64,000 nucleotides of DNA from Dyadobacter sp. NIV53. Lineage in GTDB: Bacteria; Bacteroidota; Bacteroidia; Cytophagales; Spirosomataceae. The notes below the pieces were generated by a model. That model searched no databases. It was not told the origin of the DNA and saw nothing but the letters and a program-made list of their open reading frames with translations. The translations under genes and the position numbers were made by a program. Positions 24,477 to 33,299 of the stretch are shown piece after piece; the first letter of the stretch is position 1, and each line of letters starts with the position of its first letter. The stretch lies in contig NZ_CP081299.1 in the NCBI RefSeq assembly GCF_019711195.1, positions 682,001 to 746,000 of the forward strand. Direction: 5' to 3'.

Positions 24477-26582
24477 TTAACTGGTTTTCAAACCTATCTG
24501 CAGGGAACCGGCCAGCGTTGCGCTGTTTAAAGTAAAATTGGATACGCCCGGCCAGCTGTACGGTCCAATCACCTCGTTGGCAAAAAGATCAAGGCCTGGC
24601 ACATCTTCAAAACTATCGTTGGCCAATTTTTCAAGGATGGCATCAACCGACTGGTCAACACCTGCAACTGCGGCGGCCAGTGCTGCCAATGAACCCATAA
24701 ATTTCCATTTCGGTGTTTTGAAAGCTGCTTTGATATTTGTGAGTTTGCCTTTCGACTGTGCAGCAGCATCACCCGAAGCCTGTCTTTCATTTGCTGCCTC
24801 GGCATCAGGATTCTCATCGCCTATCTTCACAAATGACTCTTCATCAAGCACAGCGGTACCACCATCTTCGGACAATTCTGTTACTTCTGATGCTGCCGCA
24901 AGGCCTTCAATGATCGGCCCGGCCAACGAAATCAAAGCAAGAGCTGCTGCTACTGCACCTTCTACTATGTCCCTGGTAATAGCCGATTTGGTTCTAACTA
25001 CGCTGATAGTCATATTTTGAGTGACCTGATCAAACCAGAACACATTGTGTTCGTTCAGTTTAAGCGTGAGTTTTTCATTGTAGTTGACAAAAACGTCATA
25101 GTCCGAAGTGTACGAATATTTCAGCCCTGTGAAATCAATTATTACTTGTGAATTAACCAGGCTCATTGTGAAATTCCCCTTTCCAATCGTTACATCTGTA
25201 GACAGGTACACATCAATGTTGCTGCCATCCACATCCAGAATGTACTCATCTCCACTACCCTTGGTTATCAGCCATTGGGCACCTTTTGAAGTCACTTGAA
25301 TTTTGTAACTGCTGTCGACATCAATCAAGCTTTCCAGTGCGCTTATGAGATCCGTAGACAGGTTGGCTGCGTCAAGATCAGTGCTGTATTTTCCATCAAT
25401 ATTTCCCAGCTTGTTATCATCCAGCATGAACTTACCCCAGATCATGTCGGTGTTATTGGTCACACCAAGACTATCATTGTCGATAATAAAATTAGAGGGA
25501 TCGGCATTATTAAAGATTGTGCAAACACCGGATAGCAGCATGTTCGCCAAAAACATTTCTGCACTTATGAGAAAGCCTGCATCAGCACCGGCGGGAATAG
25601 CATATGGTGATACCTGGTGGTTTGAAGCAGCGGGATGGTTGAGGTTCATCGTCAGGACCCCAAAGATACTGGTATCCAGCGACCCCTGATCCGTAACTGC
25701 ATAACTGGTAGCCGTTGGCAGTATCCATTTGAACTGATCGGAGTCGGAAAGTTGAGGGCTCAGATCAAGTGAAGAAAATACGTAATTAAAGTACCCAATG
25801 TTGGTATTAAACCAATCTGTCAAAATTTGTGCAAATACATCAGCCCCTGTACCCTGTGACAATGGATTATTATTAATGGTAACGATCACAACGGCCAGAC
25901 CAGCATTGGAGCTGTCCCCCTGACTTAATACCTGCAGATTGTTTTTCCACGCTTTTTCAAACTGATAAATAGTCAAAAACTTATCGTTATCCTTATCCGC
26001 AGAATAAAAAATATAATAAGAAGTTTCACCATCCTGTACAAGCCATTCATAACCTGTTTTTTGCGTACTCACATAGGCGGTGTTTGACAGTGTTTTACCA
26101 TTGTGGGTAAATGCGGCGGTTAATGTTGAATCAATCGTATTTTGATTCAGATCCGTAACAATACCGTCGACCCCTGTGTCGACCACAAAATAAGCCTGTC
26201 CGGGATCAGGTACCCAATTCATGTTTACCTCTATCACTACTGAAGGAGAGGGTGTATAGGTACTGAAATCGTAACTTTTTTTTCCAAATTTATAAGTCCC
26301 GCTTATAATCGGGCAAACCATCCGGATATTTTTACCATCCCCGTTTTCAGTCAGTTGCCATGGACCGAATGTTGAGTCCAGATCGAACTCCACACCTGTG
26401 TCATCATCTGTGAACGATTGAACTAAATTTTTGGCTTTGCTGTCTACATTGGCCCAGCCCTTTGTGAGGGCATCATTGGCCTTAATAAAATTAAGGGCAA
26501 AAACATTGTCCCATCCGTAGGTATCCGCATTGCTGGAGCTGGTGTCGGTCAGGACGGCAGGAGCACTTTTTTCTGTAATCAT
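24477..26582 (-). CDS. P47/OrfX2-like TULIP-fold protein 2 (large paralogue)
   Basis: 701 aa, the size class of clostridial OrfX2. Residues about 21-40 read TYGWDNVFALNFIKANDAL. FGPWQLTENGDGKNIRMVCPI appears near residue 70, followed by SGTYKFG and a V-V-I-E-V-N-M-N-W strand. The centre is long and beta-rich. Residues 542-567 are hydrophobic (AAALALISLAGPIIEGLAAA), and a second Ala-rich helix lies near 629-642. The C-terminus closes with GPYSWPGVSNFTLNSATLAG, paralleling the other paralogues. No signal peptide. Its promoter-proximal neighbour is the 449-aa paralogue, 141 bp upstream. Confidence 0.82.
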   Translation of the reverse strand: MITEKSAPAVLTDTSSSNADTYGWDNVFALNFIKANDALTKGWANVDSKAKNLVQSFTDDDTGVEFDLDSTFGPWQLTENGDGKNIRMVCPIISGTYKFGKKSYDFSTYTPSPSVVIEVNMNWVPDPGQAYFVVDTGVDGIVTDLNQNTIDSTLTAAFTHNGKTLSNTAYVSTQKTGYEWLVQDGETSYYIFYSADKDNDKFLTIYQFEKAWKNNLQVLSQGDSSNAGLAVVIVTINNNPLSQGTGADVFAQILTDWFNTNIGYFNYVFSSLDLSPQLSDSDQFKWILPTATSYAVTDQGSLDTSIFGVLTMNLNHPAASNHQVSPYAIPAGADAGFLISAEMFLANMLLSGVCTIFNNADPSNFIIDNDSLGVTNNTDMIWGKFMLDDNKLGNIDGKYSTDLDAANLSTDLISALESLIDVDSSYKIQVTSKGAQWLITKGSGDEYILDVDGSNIDVYLSTDVTIGKGNFTMSLVNSQVIIDFTGLKYSYTSDYDVFVNYNEKLTLKLNEHNVFWFDQVTQNMTISVVRTKSAITRDIVEGAVAAALALISLAGPIIEGLAAASEVTELSEDGGTAVLDEESFVKIGDENPDAEAANERQASGDAAAQSKGKLTNIKAAFKTPKWKFMGSLAALAAAVAGVDQSVDAILEKLANDSFEDVPGLDLFANEVIGPYSWPGVSNFTLNSATLAGSLQIGLKTS

Positions 26583-26723
26583 GGATTAAGTATATTTAGT
26601 TTAAAAATTGATTTACAAGCTTTTAAGGCAAATACTTACCTCCGTGCTGTTGTCGTGCAGCATGTTTTGCATTAAGATTTTAAAAAATTGAATTTCCGTT
26701 ATCAATGTTAGTTTCGCACTGCT

Positions 26724-28073
26724 TTAAGACAGATTGCCATACGCATACATCGCGCCGTTCAGGCCTGCATTCACTGCCTGGAAGGTTTGGTTGCTTTGTT
26801 TCCAGTCAACCAGATTAGCCAGATTTACGACCGAACCGGTTAGGGATGCCTCAATTGTACTGTTTACATTACTCATGCCCACTGCCTGTATCTGGTTAGA
26901 AAAACCATTCACACTGTCCACAATGGCCGAAGCAAGTCCTTCGGCAGAGGTAATACCGGTCACTACCAGCAGCACCCAGTCATACCAGTACATCGTAGAA
27001 CTCTGTTGTACAGTTGGATTAGGGTCATTCTGAAAACTGATGGTATTATTTGTAAATGAAAGCGGATTGATCGTATTAAAGCTCCAGCTATATGTAGCAT
27101 CCGGCAGATCATCCAGACCAAACAAAAATTTAAGCGGGCCTCCGCCAGCTGTATAACAGGCCAATCCGTTGCCGCTGCTGCTTGCCGTAAGCTTGAATGA
27201 ATTAGCCGTGACTGCTCCTTTTGGTGTCGATATGATGAAATCTCCATTATTCGTAACAACGCAGGCTTCATTCAGTGTTATCTGATTAAAATTGTTTGAC
27301 CTCAATGCATTTCTAATAGCAGGTAAGATAGCGTTGGCAAAAAAAACTTCCTGCGAAATTAAAATGGTAGTATTCGTCGAACGCTGCAAAGCTGTAGAAT
27401 CAAATGCAGGCTGGGCAGGGAAATTTTTGTCTGTTAACTGGCAAAGGAAGCAGAACACATTACCGGCACTCGTTTGCTGATAAAAATACTGCCACTTAAA
27501 CGGTTTAAGCCAGGTCGCAACATTGGCAGGTGCCGGATTGATACTATTGAAAACCACTTTTAAATTGTCCTTATTCTCAATAATCAAATCTGCCATAATT
27601 TTTGCCAGGATCCCTGACGCAGTGGTGTCCAGTTTTTTCTGAGGATCAAGGATATTATCTGTTGCCACATATCCGGGATTGTCGGGGTCAGTAGTGCTAA
27701 CGGGAGCAAATACCAGATTGGTCATGTCACCACTTCCCTGTGCGCTTTGGGCCGTGCCTGAGCCCATCCAGCTCAGACTAATTTTCATAACTGCCGTAAC
27801 TCCCGAAAGATCGTATTTACCCGAAAGGAAGCCACCGGTAAAAGACATAGTACCCTGTGCAAAAGGCACATTTAAACTAAGCAGATTATTATCCCCTTTT
27901 GGGTTCAGTTGCCAGGGTGCTAACTGTCCCTGAACCGTGATCGTTGTACCGGTATCCGGGTCCACAGAACTATATGAAATCTTCATATTAACCGAAGCCA
28001 GGTTGGCTGCCAGGATTTTATTGACTTCATCAATAGTAATGGCGTAGCTGTAATCGTAACCGTATGTTCTCAT
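26724..28073 (-). CDS. P47-like TULIP-fold protein 3
   Basis: 449 aa, close to the length of clostridial P47. It starts RTYGYDYSYAITIDEVNKIL, a Y-G-Y-D variant of the family hallmark. LAPWQLNPKGDNNLLSLNVPF near residue 55 corresponds to the second signature, with less of the G-G-D-G loop kept. A hydrophobic patch YDWVLLVVTGITSAEG lies near residue 370. The C-terminus NLVDWKQSNQTFQAVNAGLNG again matches the closing W...F...A.L.G pattern. No signal peptide. It follows the polytopic membrane protein by about 120 bp in the same direction. Confidence 0.8.
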   Translation of the reverse strand: MRTYGYDYSYAITIDEVNKILAANLASVNMKISYSSVDPDTGTTITVQGQLAPWQLNPKGDNNLLSLNVPFAQGTMSFTGGFLSGKYDLSGVTAVMKISLSWMGSGTAQSAQGSGDMTNLVFAPVSTTDPDNPGYVATDNILDPQKKLDTTASGILAKIMADLIIENKDNLKVVFNSINPAPANVATWLKPFKWQYFYQQTSAGNVFCFLCQLTDKNFPAQPAFDSTALQRSTNTTILISQEVFFANAILPAIRNALRSNNFNQITLNEACVVTNNGDFIISTPKGAVTANSFKLTASSSGNGLACYTAGGGPLKFLFGLDDLPDATYSWSFNTINPLSFTNNTISFQNDPNPTVQQSSTMYWYDWVLLVVTGITSAEGLASAIVDSVNGFSNQIQAVGMSNVNSTIEASLTGSVVNLANLVDWKQSNQTFQAVNAGLNGAMYAYGNLS

Positions 28074-28192
28074 GGTGATACGCTGATTTTTTATTGTAAG
28101 GATTAAGGTTACATGACAAAAATAATTCTCAATAATTCACTATTCAATAGCTAGAAAAAGCCATTTTCAATCATCTGAGTGGGTTTATTCTT

Positions 28193-28978
28193 TTATTGAA
28201 CAGCAACTTCGGCAACTGGCGGGGCAGTAGTTCCACCTGAATTATTGACTGCCGCAGTTTTATTTGCCTGCTGTACAGCCTGTATCGGCGGATCATTTTC
28301 CTGGGTTTTCAGCGTCAGGTAGGTTACACTGCTGATACCCGTCAGCGCTAGCAATGTATCGCTCAGTTCGGGCAGTTCGCAACCTTTGGTGATCAGTGAT
28401 AATTTATATAAATACACGGTAATGGCTATAATTGTCCAGGCGAAATTTTGAAACCGGTGCAGACTTATTCCATTATCATCCGACAAAATATCAATAAAAA
28501 AGCCCTGTGAGGGAGAATTCTGATGCCTGTCGCGGTTATCATTGATCTCGTTTTTATCGATCATTGAAGAAGCAACCGCCGTCCCCGCAAAGATGCCCAT
28601 CAGCACTAATGCGGTCTTATTAATCGCGCCGGCCGCACAATCGCCTTTAAATAACGATAGATAGATATACGCAGAAGAAATAATAACCGTCCACAGCCCA
28701 AACTGAACTTTTGTAAGACTAAACGGAGCGTTTTTATCGACCGAGATCCACCTTTGTGATTTCTGCATTTGTTGTGCTTTTGCATCAAAAGCACTTAAAT
28801 CACTGATTTCATCGCGAAGCAGGTTACTGTAAATAGCCAGACCGAGAAAAAGGGCAGTGATGATCAAAATTACACCAATTGCTACGAGGTGAGCATCATC
28901 CGATTCCGTGTAACTGTTGCAGCCACCAGGTACAATACATATTATCAGCAAAAAGATAGCTTTTAAAACAGATTTCAT
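28193..28978 (-). CDS. Polytopic inner-membrane protein with duplicated two-helix module
   Basis: 261 aa. A hydrophobic N-terminus (residues 5-19) ends in PGGC, a poor lipobox. Further membrane segments lie near 31-51, 90-110, 120-140, 176-196 and 204-224. Two related modules are visible: SLTKVQFGLWTVIISSAYIY...LVLMGIFAGT (87-133) and SLHRFQNFAWTIIAITVYLY...LLALTGISSV (172-218). Both have the pattern S-L-x-(K/R)-x-Q-x...W...Y...L-x-L-x-G-I. The C-terminal 35 residues are Ala/Gln-rich and disordered. Its ATG overlaps the endolysin stop (ATGA at 28975-28978), implying translational coupling. It could act as a holin-like or accessory membrane component, but this is not shown. Confidence 0.72.
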   Translation of the reverse strand: MKSVLKAIFLLIICIVPGGCNSYTESDDAHLVAIGVILIITALFLGLAIYSNLLRDEISDLSAFDAKAQQMQKSQRWISVDKNAPFSLTKVQFGLWTVIISSAYIYLSLFKGDCAAGAINKTALVLMGIFAGTAVASSMIDKNEINDNRDRHQNSPSQGFFIDILSDDNGISLHRFQNFAWTIIAITVYLYKLSLITKGCELPELSDTLLALTGISSVTYLTLKTQENDPPIQAVQQANKTAAVNNSGGTTAPPVAEVAVQ

Positions 28979-29592
28979 GAGGCAGTTGTTTGGCTAGGTG
29001 TCTGATTTGTTTTCATGGAGAGATATCCTTGTATAAATCTGTGAAGACGGTCTTCCAGTCCGTTAAAGCCACCATTAATTCTTTTAGTAATAGCTTTAAA
29101 ATATTCGAGATTGGCACCTTCGTCAATGGGTTGCAGCAGGTTTATTTTATCTGCAATAGCGTTCAGGTTGGCTTTCGTCCAGAACCATCCCGCACTTAAC
29201 GCCGCATATTTCAGCTGGTCAGGCGTACATTGTTTAATGTTTTTTCCACCCAGCAGCGTTGGATTGGATATAAAATCCTGCTCCAGCGCATCACTCAGTA
29301 ATTTATAGTTTGCCCTCCCCGTGATCTGGATCAGCCCGCGGCCCTTGTATTTCACGCCATCACCCGGATGAATATTCCCCAAACCGGCACGTCCTTCATA
29401 TGCCGCACCACTGGCAAGTTCTTCGGTGTAAAAAAGGCCTCCGCTTTCATGACTGACCTGTGCCATAAAACAAATTTGCCTGCAGGGTGTCAGGATATTG
29501 AACCTGTCGAACGTATCATTGAGATAGGGTAAAAAGGTCTGGGCATTTTCGGTTGTTGTACATGCTACAGCCTTTAATTCTAAAACGGTCAT
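28975..29592 (-). CDS. GH19 chitinase-like lysozyme (phage-type endolysin)
   Basis: 205 aa, glycoside hydrolase family 19 catalytic domain alone. Visible signatures: QVSHESGGLFYTEE with catalytic Glu at residue 49, then the AYEGRAGLGN loop (E66), GDGVKYKGRGLIQITGRANY at 77-96, and AALSAGWFWTKANLN near 133. There is no signal peptide and no chitin-binding or cell-wall-binding module. This is typical of phage and prophage-derived endolysins that need a holin-type pore to reach peptidoglycan. Overlap of its stop with the start of the membrane-protein gene supports joint function. Chitin as substrate cannot be excluded. Confidence 0.88.
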   Translation of the reverse strand: MTVLELKAVACTTTENAQTFLPYLNDTFDRFNILTPCRQICFMAQVSHESGGLFYTEELASGAAYEGRAGLGNIHPGDGVKYKGRGLIQITGRANYKLLSDALEQDFISNPTLLGGKNIKQCTPDQLKYAALSAGWFWTKANLNAIADKINLLQPIDEGANLEYFKAITKRINGGFNGLEDRLHRFIQGYLSMKTNQTPSQTTAS

Positions 29593-29671
29593 CTTGCATC
29601 CGATTTAATTTATAACATACAAATGATTGACACATGTTAGATCAGAAACGTGTACATGGCATTTTGAGGTT

Positions 29672-30007
29672 CTACACTTTAACAATACCGGTGATAGTGC
29701 CTATAATCATATTGATCAGCCCATTCCTGAATTTATCGATCTGGACAGCTGCCAATCCTGCCTCTTTTAATGCAACGAGTTCATCCAGTGCTTCCTCCCC
29801 TTGCAAAAGAAATTCCAGGTCTTCTTTATTCAGTGCTCCGCTCTCTACTTCTATTGCCCAGCGCTGCAGGTTTTCCTTTATGGTACCCAGTGCCTGTTCC
29901 CCGTCTTTTTTAGCCTGGTTTACATACCCGTCTAAAGATTCTTTTGCAACCGACTCTACACCCGTTTGCAGGGACTGATATATCTGATCAAAATTCATTG
30001 TTGTCAT
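29672..30007 (-). CDS. Small helical protein of unknown function, lysis-cassette neighbour
   Basis: 111 aa, unrecognised. Predicted almost wholly alpha-helical: acidic, heptad-like helices rich in Glu, Gln and Leu over residues 5-85, then a short hydrophobic C-terminus (GLINMIIGTITGIVKV, 96-111) that could insert into or lie along a membrane. No signal peptide. It lies between the lipoprotein gene (12 bp upstream) and the endolysin gene (about 80 bp downstream) in one transcription direction. Antiholin, spanin-like or toxin-partner roles are all conceivable; none is supported by a motif. Confidence 0.65.
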   Translation of the reverse strand: MTTMNFDQIYQSLQTGVESVAKESLDGYVNQAKKDGEQALGTIKENLQRWAIEVESGALNKEDLEFLLQGEEALDELVALKEAGLAAVQIDKFRNGLINMIIGTITGIVKV

Positions 30008-30019
30008 TTTAAATCTGTT

Positions 30020-30463
30020 TTAATTGGCAGCAACCTGTGTTGGTTTAATCTTTCCACTTTCAAGCTGGGATATCTGGTCGAAAGAATTACTTACAAGCTG
30101 TTGTGTTTCTTTAATAAATGCAGCGTCAAGTGTATTTTCTTTTTGCCATCTTTTTACAAATCCACCAAACAAATGTCCGCTTGAATCTTTCACTATGACC
30201 CACATCTTTTCAGAAACATTATTTTTCGGCCTGTTTTTTTCATATTCAAACATTTTATCTATTGCCGTCTGCACTGCAATTACCTCTGTCTTATGGTTCT
30301 GATACGGCTCATTGGCGTGGCCCATAACATTGAGGGCGTCTACTTTTAAAGATGTCGCCTGTGTATAGGCATACTGGTCAAATTTTGAGATAGTTGAACA
30401 GCCGAAAACTGTTAACAGCACCAACAAGGCTGATCCGTATTGTATAGTTTTACGAGTTAACAT
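30020..30463 (-). CDS. Lipoprotein opening the P47/endolysin operon
   Basis: 147 aa. An N-terminal hydrophobic segment ends in a lipobox (TVFGC, Cys near residue 22), so the protein is probably lipid-anchored. The remainder is a mixed helical domain with no family I recognise. It contains WVIVKDSSGHLFGGFVKRW near residue 90 and a helical C-terminus. As first gene of the minus-strand set, 12 bp before the small helical protein, it may be the outer- or inner-membrane partner of the lysis genes, in the way spanin lipoproteins accompany endolysins. That is a positional inference. Confidence 0.72.
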   Translation of the reverse strand: MLTRKTIQYGSALLVLLTVFGCSTISKFDQYAYTQATSLKVDALNVMGHANEPYQNHKTEVIAVQTAIDKMFEYEKNRPKNNVSEKMWVIVKDSSGHLFGGFVKRWQKENTLDAAFIKETQQLVSNSFDQISQLESGKIKPTQVAAN

Positions 30464-30700
30464 CTTTTTGTGAGCTTGCTTTTTGGTGATGAAATAGATG
30501 GGCCATACGTTGCCAGAGACAGATTTTTAACTGTCAAACCATAGCTGGAAATTTATAGGAGCGTGTGCCCACTTTACCTGATCGGCCGGTCAGGCAGGAG
30601 TTTTTCGGGCTGTATTATCAACTGATCTTTGATCCAAAATTAATCTACCGGAAAAAGCCAGACAATAGCTAAATCAGGCTATTTTTAATACAACAGATTT
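30464..30700. other. Intergenic region, presumed promoter of the P47/endolysin operon
   Basis: 237 bp between the NarL-type regulator gene and the lipoprotein gene, both minus strand. A TTTGAC lies about 80 bp before the lipoprotein start, but no matching -7 element follows at the right spacing. Nothing else is evident. Confidence 0.35.
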
Positions 30701-31336
30701 TCAGACGATATTCTTTTGTATCGCGGTTGCTACTGCTTCTGAAACGCTGTGTACCTGCAATTTCTGGTAAATATTCTTGATATGGTTATTAACAGTAAAG
30801 ACTGAAATAAACAGTTTGGCCGCTATCATTTTATGGCTCAGCCCATTTACCAGCTCTTTCAAAATATCAGTTTCACGCCTGGAAAGATCAAACAATTCAC
30901 TATTATTCTTGACTGACTTTTTACTGAAATAATTTAACACCCGCGTGGCAATGCTCGGTGTCATTGGTGCGCCACCATTTATTACTTCTTTTATTCCTTC
31001 AATCAGTTTTTCATTACTTGCCTTTTTCAGAATATAACCATGCGCTCCGGCTTTCAGGCAATCGAAGATCTTTTCATCATCCTCAAAAACCGTTTGCATA
31101 ATAATGTAGGTCGAAGGGAAATATTCGTTCAGTAGTTTCACACCTTCAATCCCGTCAATACCAGGCATGTTAATATCCATCAAAGCCACATCAGGAGGAT
31201 TGTTTTTGAGATTTTTGACCAGGTTGGTACAATCCTCAAAATCGGCAATACATGTCATTTCCGGCTGTAAACTGATCAGTAGCTTCAATGCGTCGCGCCT
31301 TGCCTGATGATCATCAAATATGACAATTTTAATCAT
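30701..31336 (-). CDS. NarL-type response regulator
   Basis: 211 aa from the ATG at 31336, which places MIKIVIFDDH at the N-terminus; the frame remains open to 31399, but the extra residues are not receiver-like. The receiver has D8/D9 and phospho-acceptor D54 in ALMDINMP, with Lys in ILKKASNEKL. The LuxR-type helix-turn-helix is at about 148-205 (SRRETDILKELVNGLSHKMIAAKLFISVFTVNNH). The propeller sensor kinase lies immediately upstream, 130 bp away, in the same direction. The pair sits directly before the P47/endolysin operon and is its best candidate regulator. Confidence 0.92.
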   Translation of the reverse strand: MIKIVIFDDHQARRDALKLLISLQPEMTCIADFEDCTNLVKNLKNNPPDVALMDINMPGIDGIEGVKLLNEYFPSTYIIMQTVFEDDEKIFDCLKAGAHGYILKKASNEKLIEGIKEVINGGAPMTPSIATRVLNYFSKKSVKNNSELFDLSRRETDILKELVNGLSHKMIAAKLFISVFTVNNHIKNIYQKLQVHSVSEAVATAIQKNIV

Positions 31337-31464
31337 TTCTATTGTGTATGGGTAAATATAATGTTGAGTAAATTCATTAAGTGCGAGTGCAAATAACATT
31401 ACAAATTTACTACGCCGGTTTCACCACGTCAATAGCTCAAATAGGCTAATTATTTTATGGTTAC

Positions 31465-33171
31465 TTAAAAGCTGAGAAACAATTCTGTACCTTTTCCTGG
31501 TGCCGAAATTATGTTGAGTTTCCCATTTAAAGCTTCTGCACGGAAATTCATATTGGTCAGCCCATTGCTTTTGGTTCTGACCGCATTCATGTCGAAACCC
31601 TGCCCATCATCTTTGATAATCAGGATAATTTCAGAGTTTCTCAGATCAACTGTGATCCAGACATTTTTGCCATTTGCATATTTGGCTATGTTGTTCAGCG
31701 CTTCTTTGTATATCAGGTAAAAATCCCTTCTCTTCTCCATTTCAAGTTTCATACGATACAGATGTTCGTTAAAATCAAAATGAAGGGTGTAGCCTTTTGC
31801 TTCAAAAAGCTGGTAAGCATGTTCCCTCATGCGATTGATAATGTTTTCGAACGCATCATTTCTTGTATTTATATTCCACACGATGTCATTCATCGACTCC
31901 ATTATTTCCGTAGCGTGTTCGCTTATCTTTTTCAAAAGCGGCTCATTATCAAAAGTAGAACTGCCCAGCTGATCGTGTAAAATTTTTGAATAAATCGCAA
32001 TGGTACTGATCGAAGAACCAACCTCGTCATGCAAATCCCTGGCAATGCGGTTACGCAGGGTTTCCAGTTTGGAAAGTTGAAACAAACGGTATCTGTACAA
32101 TAAATATGTCCCCGACAATGAACCCGTTGTCGACAAAACATAAAACCACCACGTACGCCACCAGGGAGGGATAACGTGAAGGATCATAATTGTTTTGCGT
32201 TTGCCCCAGAATCCGTTAAAAAAACTTCCCTGAACAATAAAACGGTAGTCACCCGGATCAAGATTTGTGTAAGTGGCCTCCTGCACAGTTCCGGAATAAA
32301 TCCAGTCTTTATCAAATTCTTCCATCATATAACGGTAAATAATGGCGCCCTTTTTCCTGTAATCCATTCCGGCAAACTTAAATGTTACCACATTTTGCTG
32401 GTATTTAAGCGTCATTTCTTTTGTAAAACCGATGTCTTTTTTAAGCGGGGAATCCGGGTCTTTCAGATTTACTTTTTTATTATTCAGCCTGAAATCTGTA
32501 AATATTACAACTGGCGGTTCCAGTGTTTTTATGTCCTTAGGGTCAAAATAATTGATACCGCTCATGCCACCAAAAACCAGCAGTCCTTCTTCGGTTTTAC
32601 AATAAGCATAACGGTTAAATTCATTGCTTTGCAATCCGTCACTGACACTGAAATTCCTGAATCGCCGAGTAAATGGATTGTACTCTGAAAGCCCTTTATT
32701 GGTACTTATCCATAAATTCCCGGCATTGTCGGGTAATATTCCGTAAATGACATTATTGGCCAGACCGTCTTTTGTACTGTATCGTGTAAATTTTCCCGTT
32801 AGTTTATTCAGACGGTTCAGGCCGCCACCTTTCGTTCCAATCCATAAAAACTTTTCCGGTTCGCGGACATCGTTACATACGGAATAGATAAAATTGTTAC
32901 TCAGCGAACTCGTGTCTTTTTCCTGGTACGAATAATAATCTTTCATCCGTGACTTCTCCATATCAAAACTCAGCAATCCATCAACCAGGCCAAGCCATAA
33001 CGTGCCATTATCTTCATAAATACATTGCAGGAAATCATATTCATAGGAAACTGTTTTGAATGGATATTCAAATCTGGTAAACTTCCCTGACGAAGGACTA
33101 TACCGGACCAGGTATTTATTGTAGCCCATCCATATATTATTCCTGCTGTCAGCAAAAACAGGAAAGGGCAA
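31465..33171 (-). CDS. Propeller sensor histidine kinase, C-terminal part (frame-disrupted)
   Basis: 568 aa of a two-component regulator-propeller kinase. The true frame continues upstream to the A9 tract at 33313-33321 without a start, so the first ATG (33171) is probably not used. Order: several propeller repeats (for example GNLWISTNKGLSEYNP), a Y_Y_Y domain (YRYMMEEFDKDWIYSG...YTNLDPGDYRFIVQG), and one membrane segment near residue 340. A HisKA_3 domain with RNRIARDLHDEVGSSIS and an HATPase with KDDGQGFDM follow. Adding one A to the tract fuses it to the upstream frame, giving a protein of about 1040 aa typical of the class. Confidence 0.85.
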   Translation of the reverse strand: MPFPVFADSRNNIWMGYNKYLVRYSPSSGKFTRFEYPFKTVSYEYDFLQCIYEDNGTLWLGLVDGLLSFDMEKSRMKDYYSYQEKDTSSLSNNFIYSVCNDVREPEKFLWIGTKGGGLNRLNKLTGKFTRYSTKDGLANNVIYGILPDNAGNLWISTNKGLSEYNPFTRRFRNFSVSDGLQSNEFNRYAYCKTEEGLLVFGGMSGINYFDPKDIKTLEPPVVIFTDFRLNNKKVNLKDPDSPLKKDIGFTKEMTLKYQQNVVTFKFAGMDYRKKGAIIYRYMMEEFDKDWIYSGTVQEATYTNLDPGDYRFIVQGSFFNGFWGKRKTIMILHVIPPWWRTWWFYVLSTTGSLSGTYLLYRYRLFQLSKLETLRNRIARDLHDEVGSSISTIAIYSKILHDQLGSSTFDNEPLLKKISEHATEIMESMNDIVWNINTRNDAFENIINRMREHAYQLFEAKGYTLHFDFNEHLYRMKLEMEKRRDFYLIYKEALNNIAKYANGKNVWITVDLRNSEIILIIKDDGQGFDMNAVRTKSNGLTNMNFRAEALNGKLNIISAPGKGTELFLSF

Positions 33172-33299
33172 TATTGCCAGATCCTTAAACGGTATCGGGT
33201 AACGTGTTACTTTTTTTGTTTTGGTTTCATACTTTATAATGCCGGCATGTATACCAAGCCAAAGATTTTGGGCGCTATCCTTTGCAAATGAGACAACAC

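Noticed and set aside
24538..25020. 160-codon plus-strand frame, Ala/Ser-rich
   Set aside because: Shadow of the Ala-rich C-terminal part of the 701-aa P47-like protein.
28193..30463. Prophage remnant
   Set aside because: Only an endolysin-like gene is phage-like; no capsid, tail, integrase or attachment sites were seen, and the genes are co-oriented with the P47-like set.
32176..32688. 170-codon plus-strand frame
   Set aside because: Antisense to the propeller/Y_Y_Y region of the sensor kinase, with no domain content.
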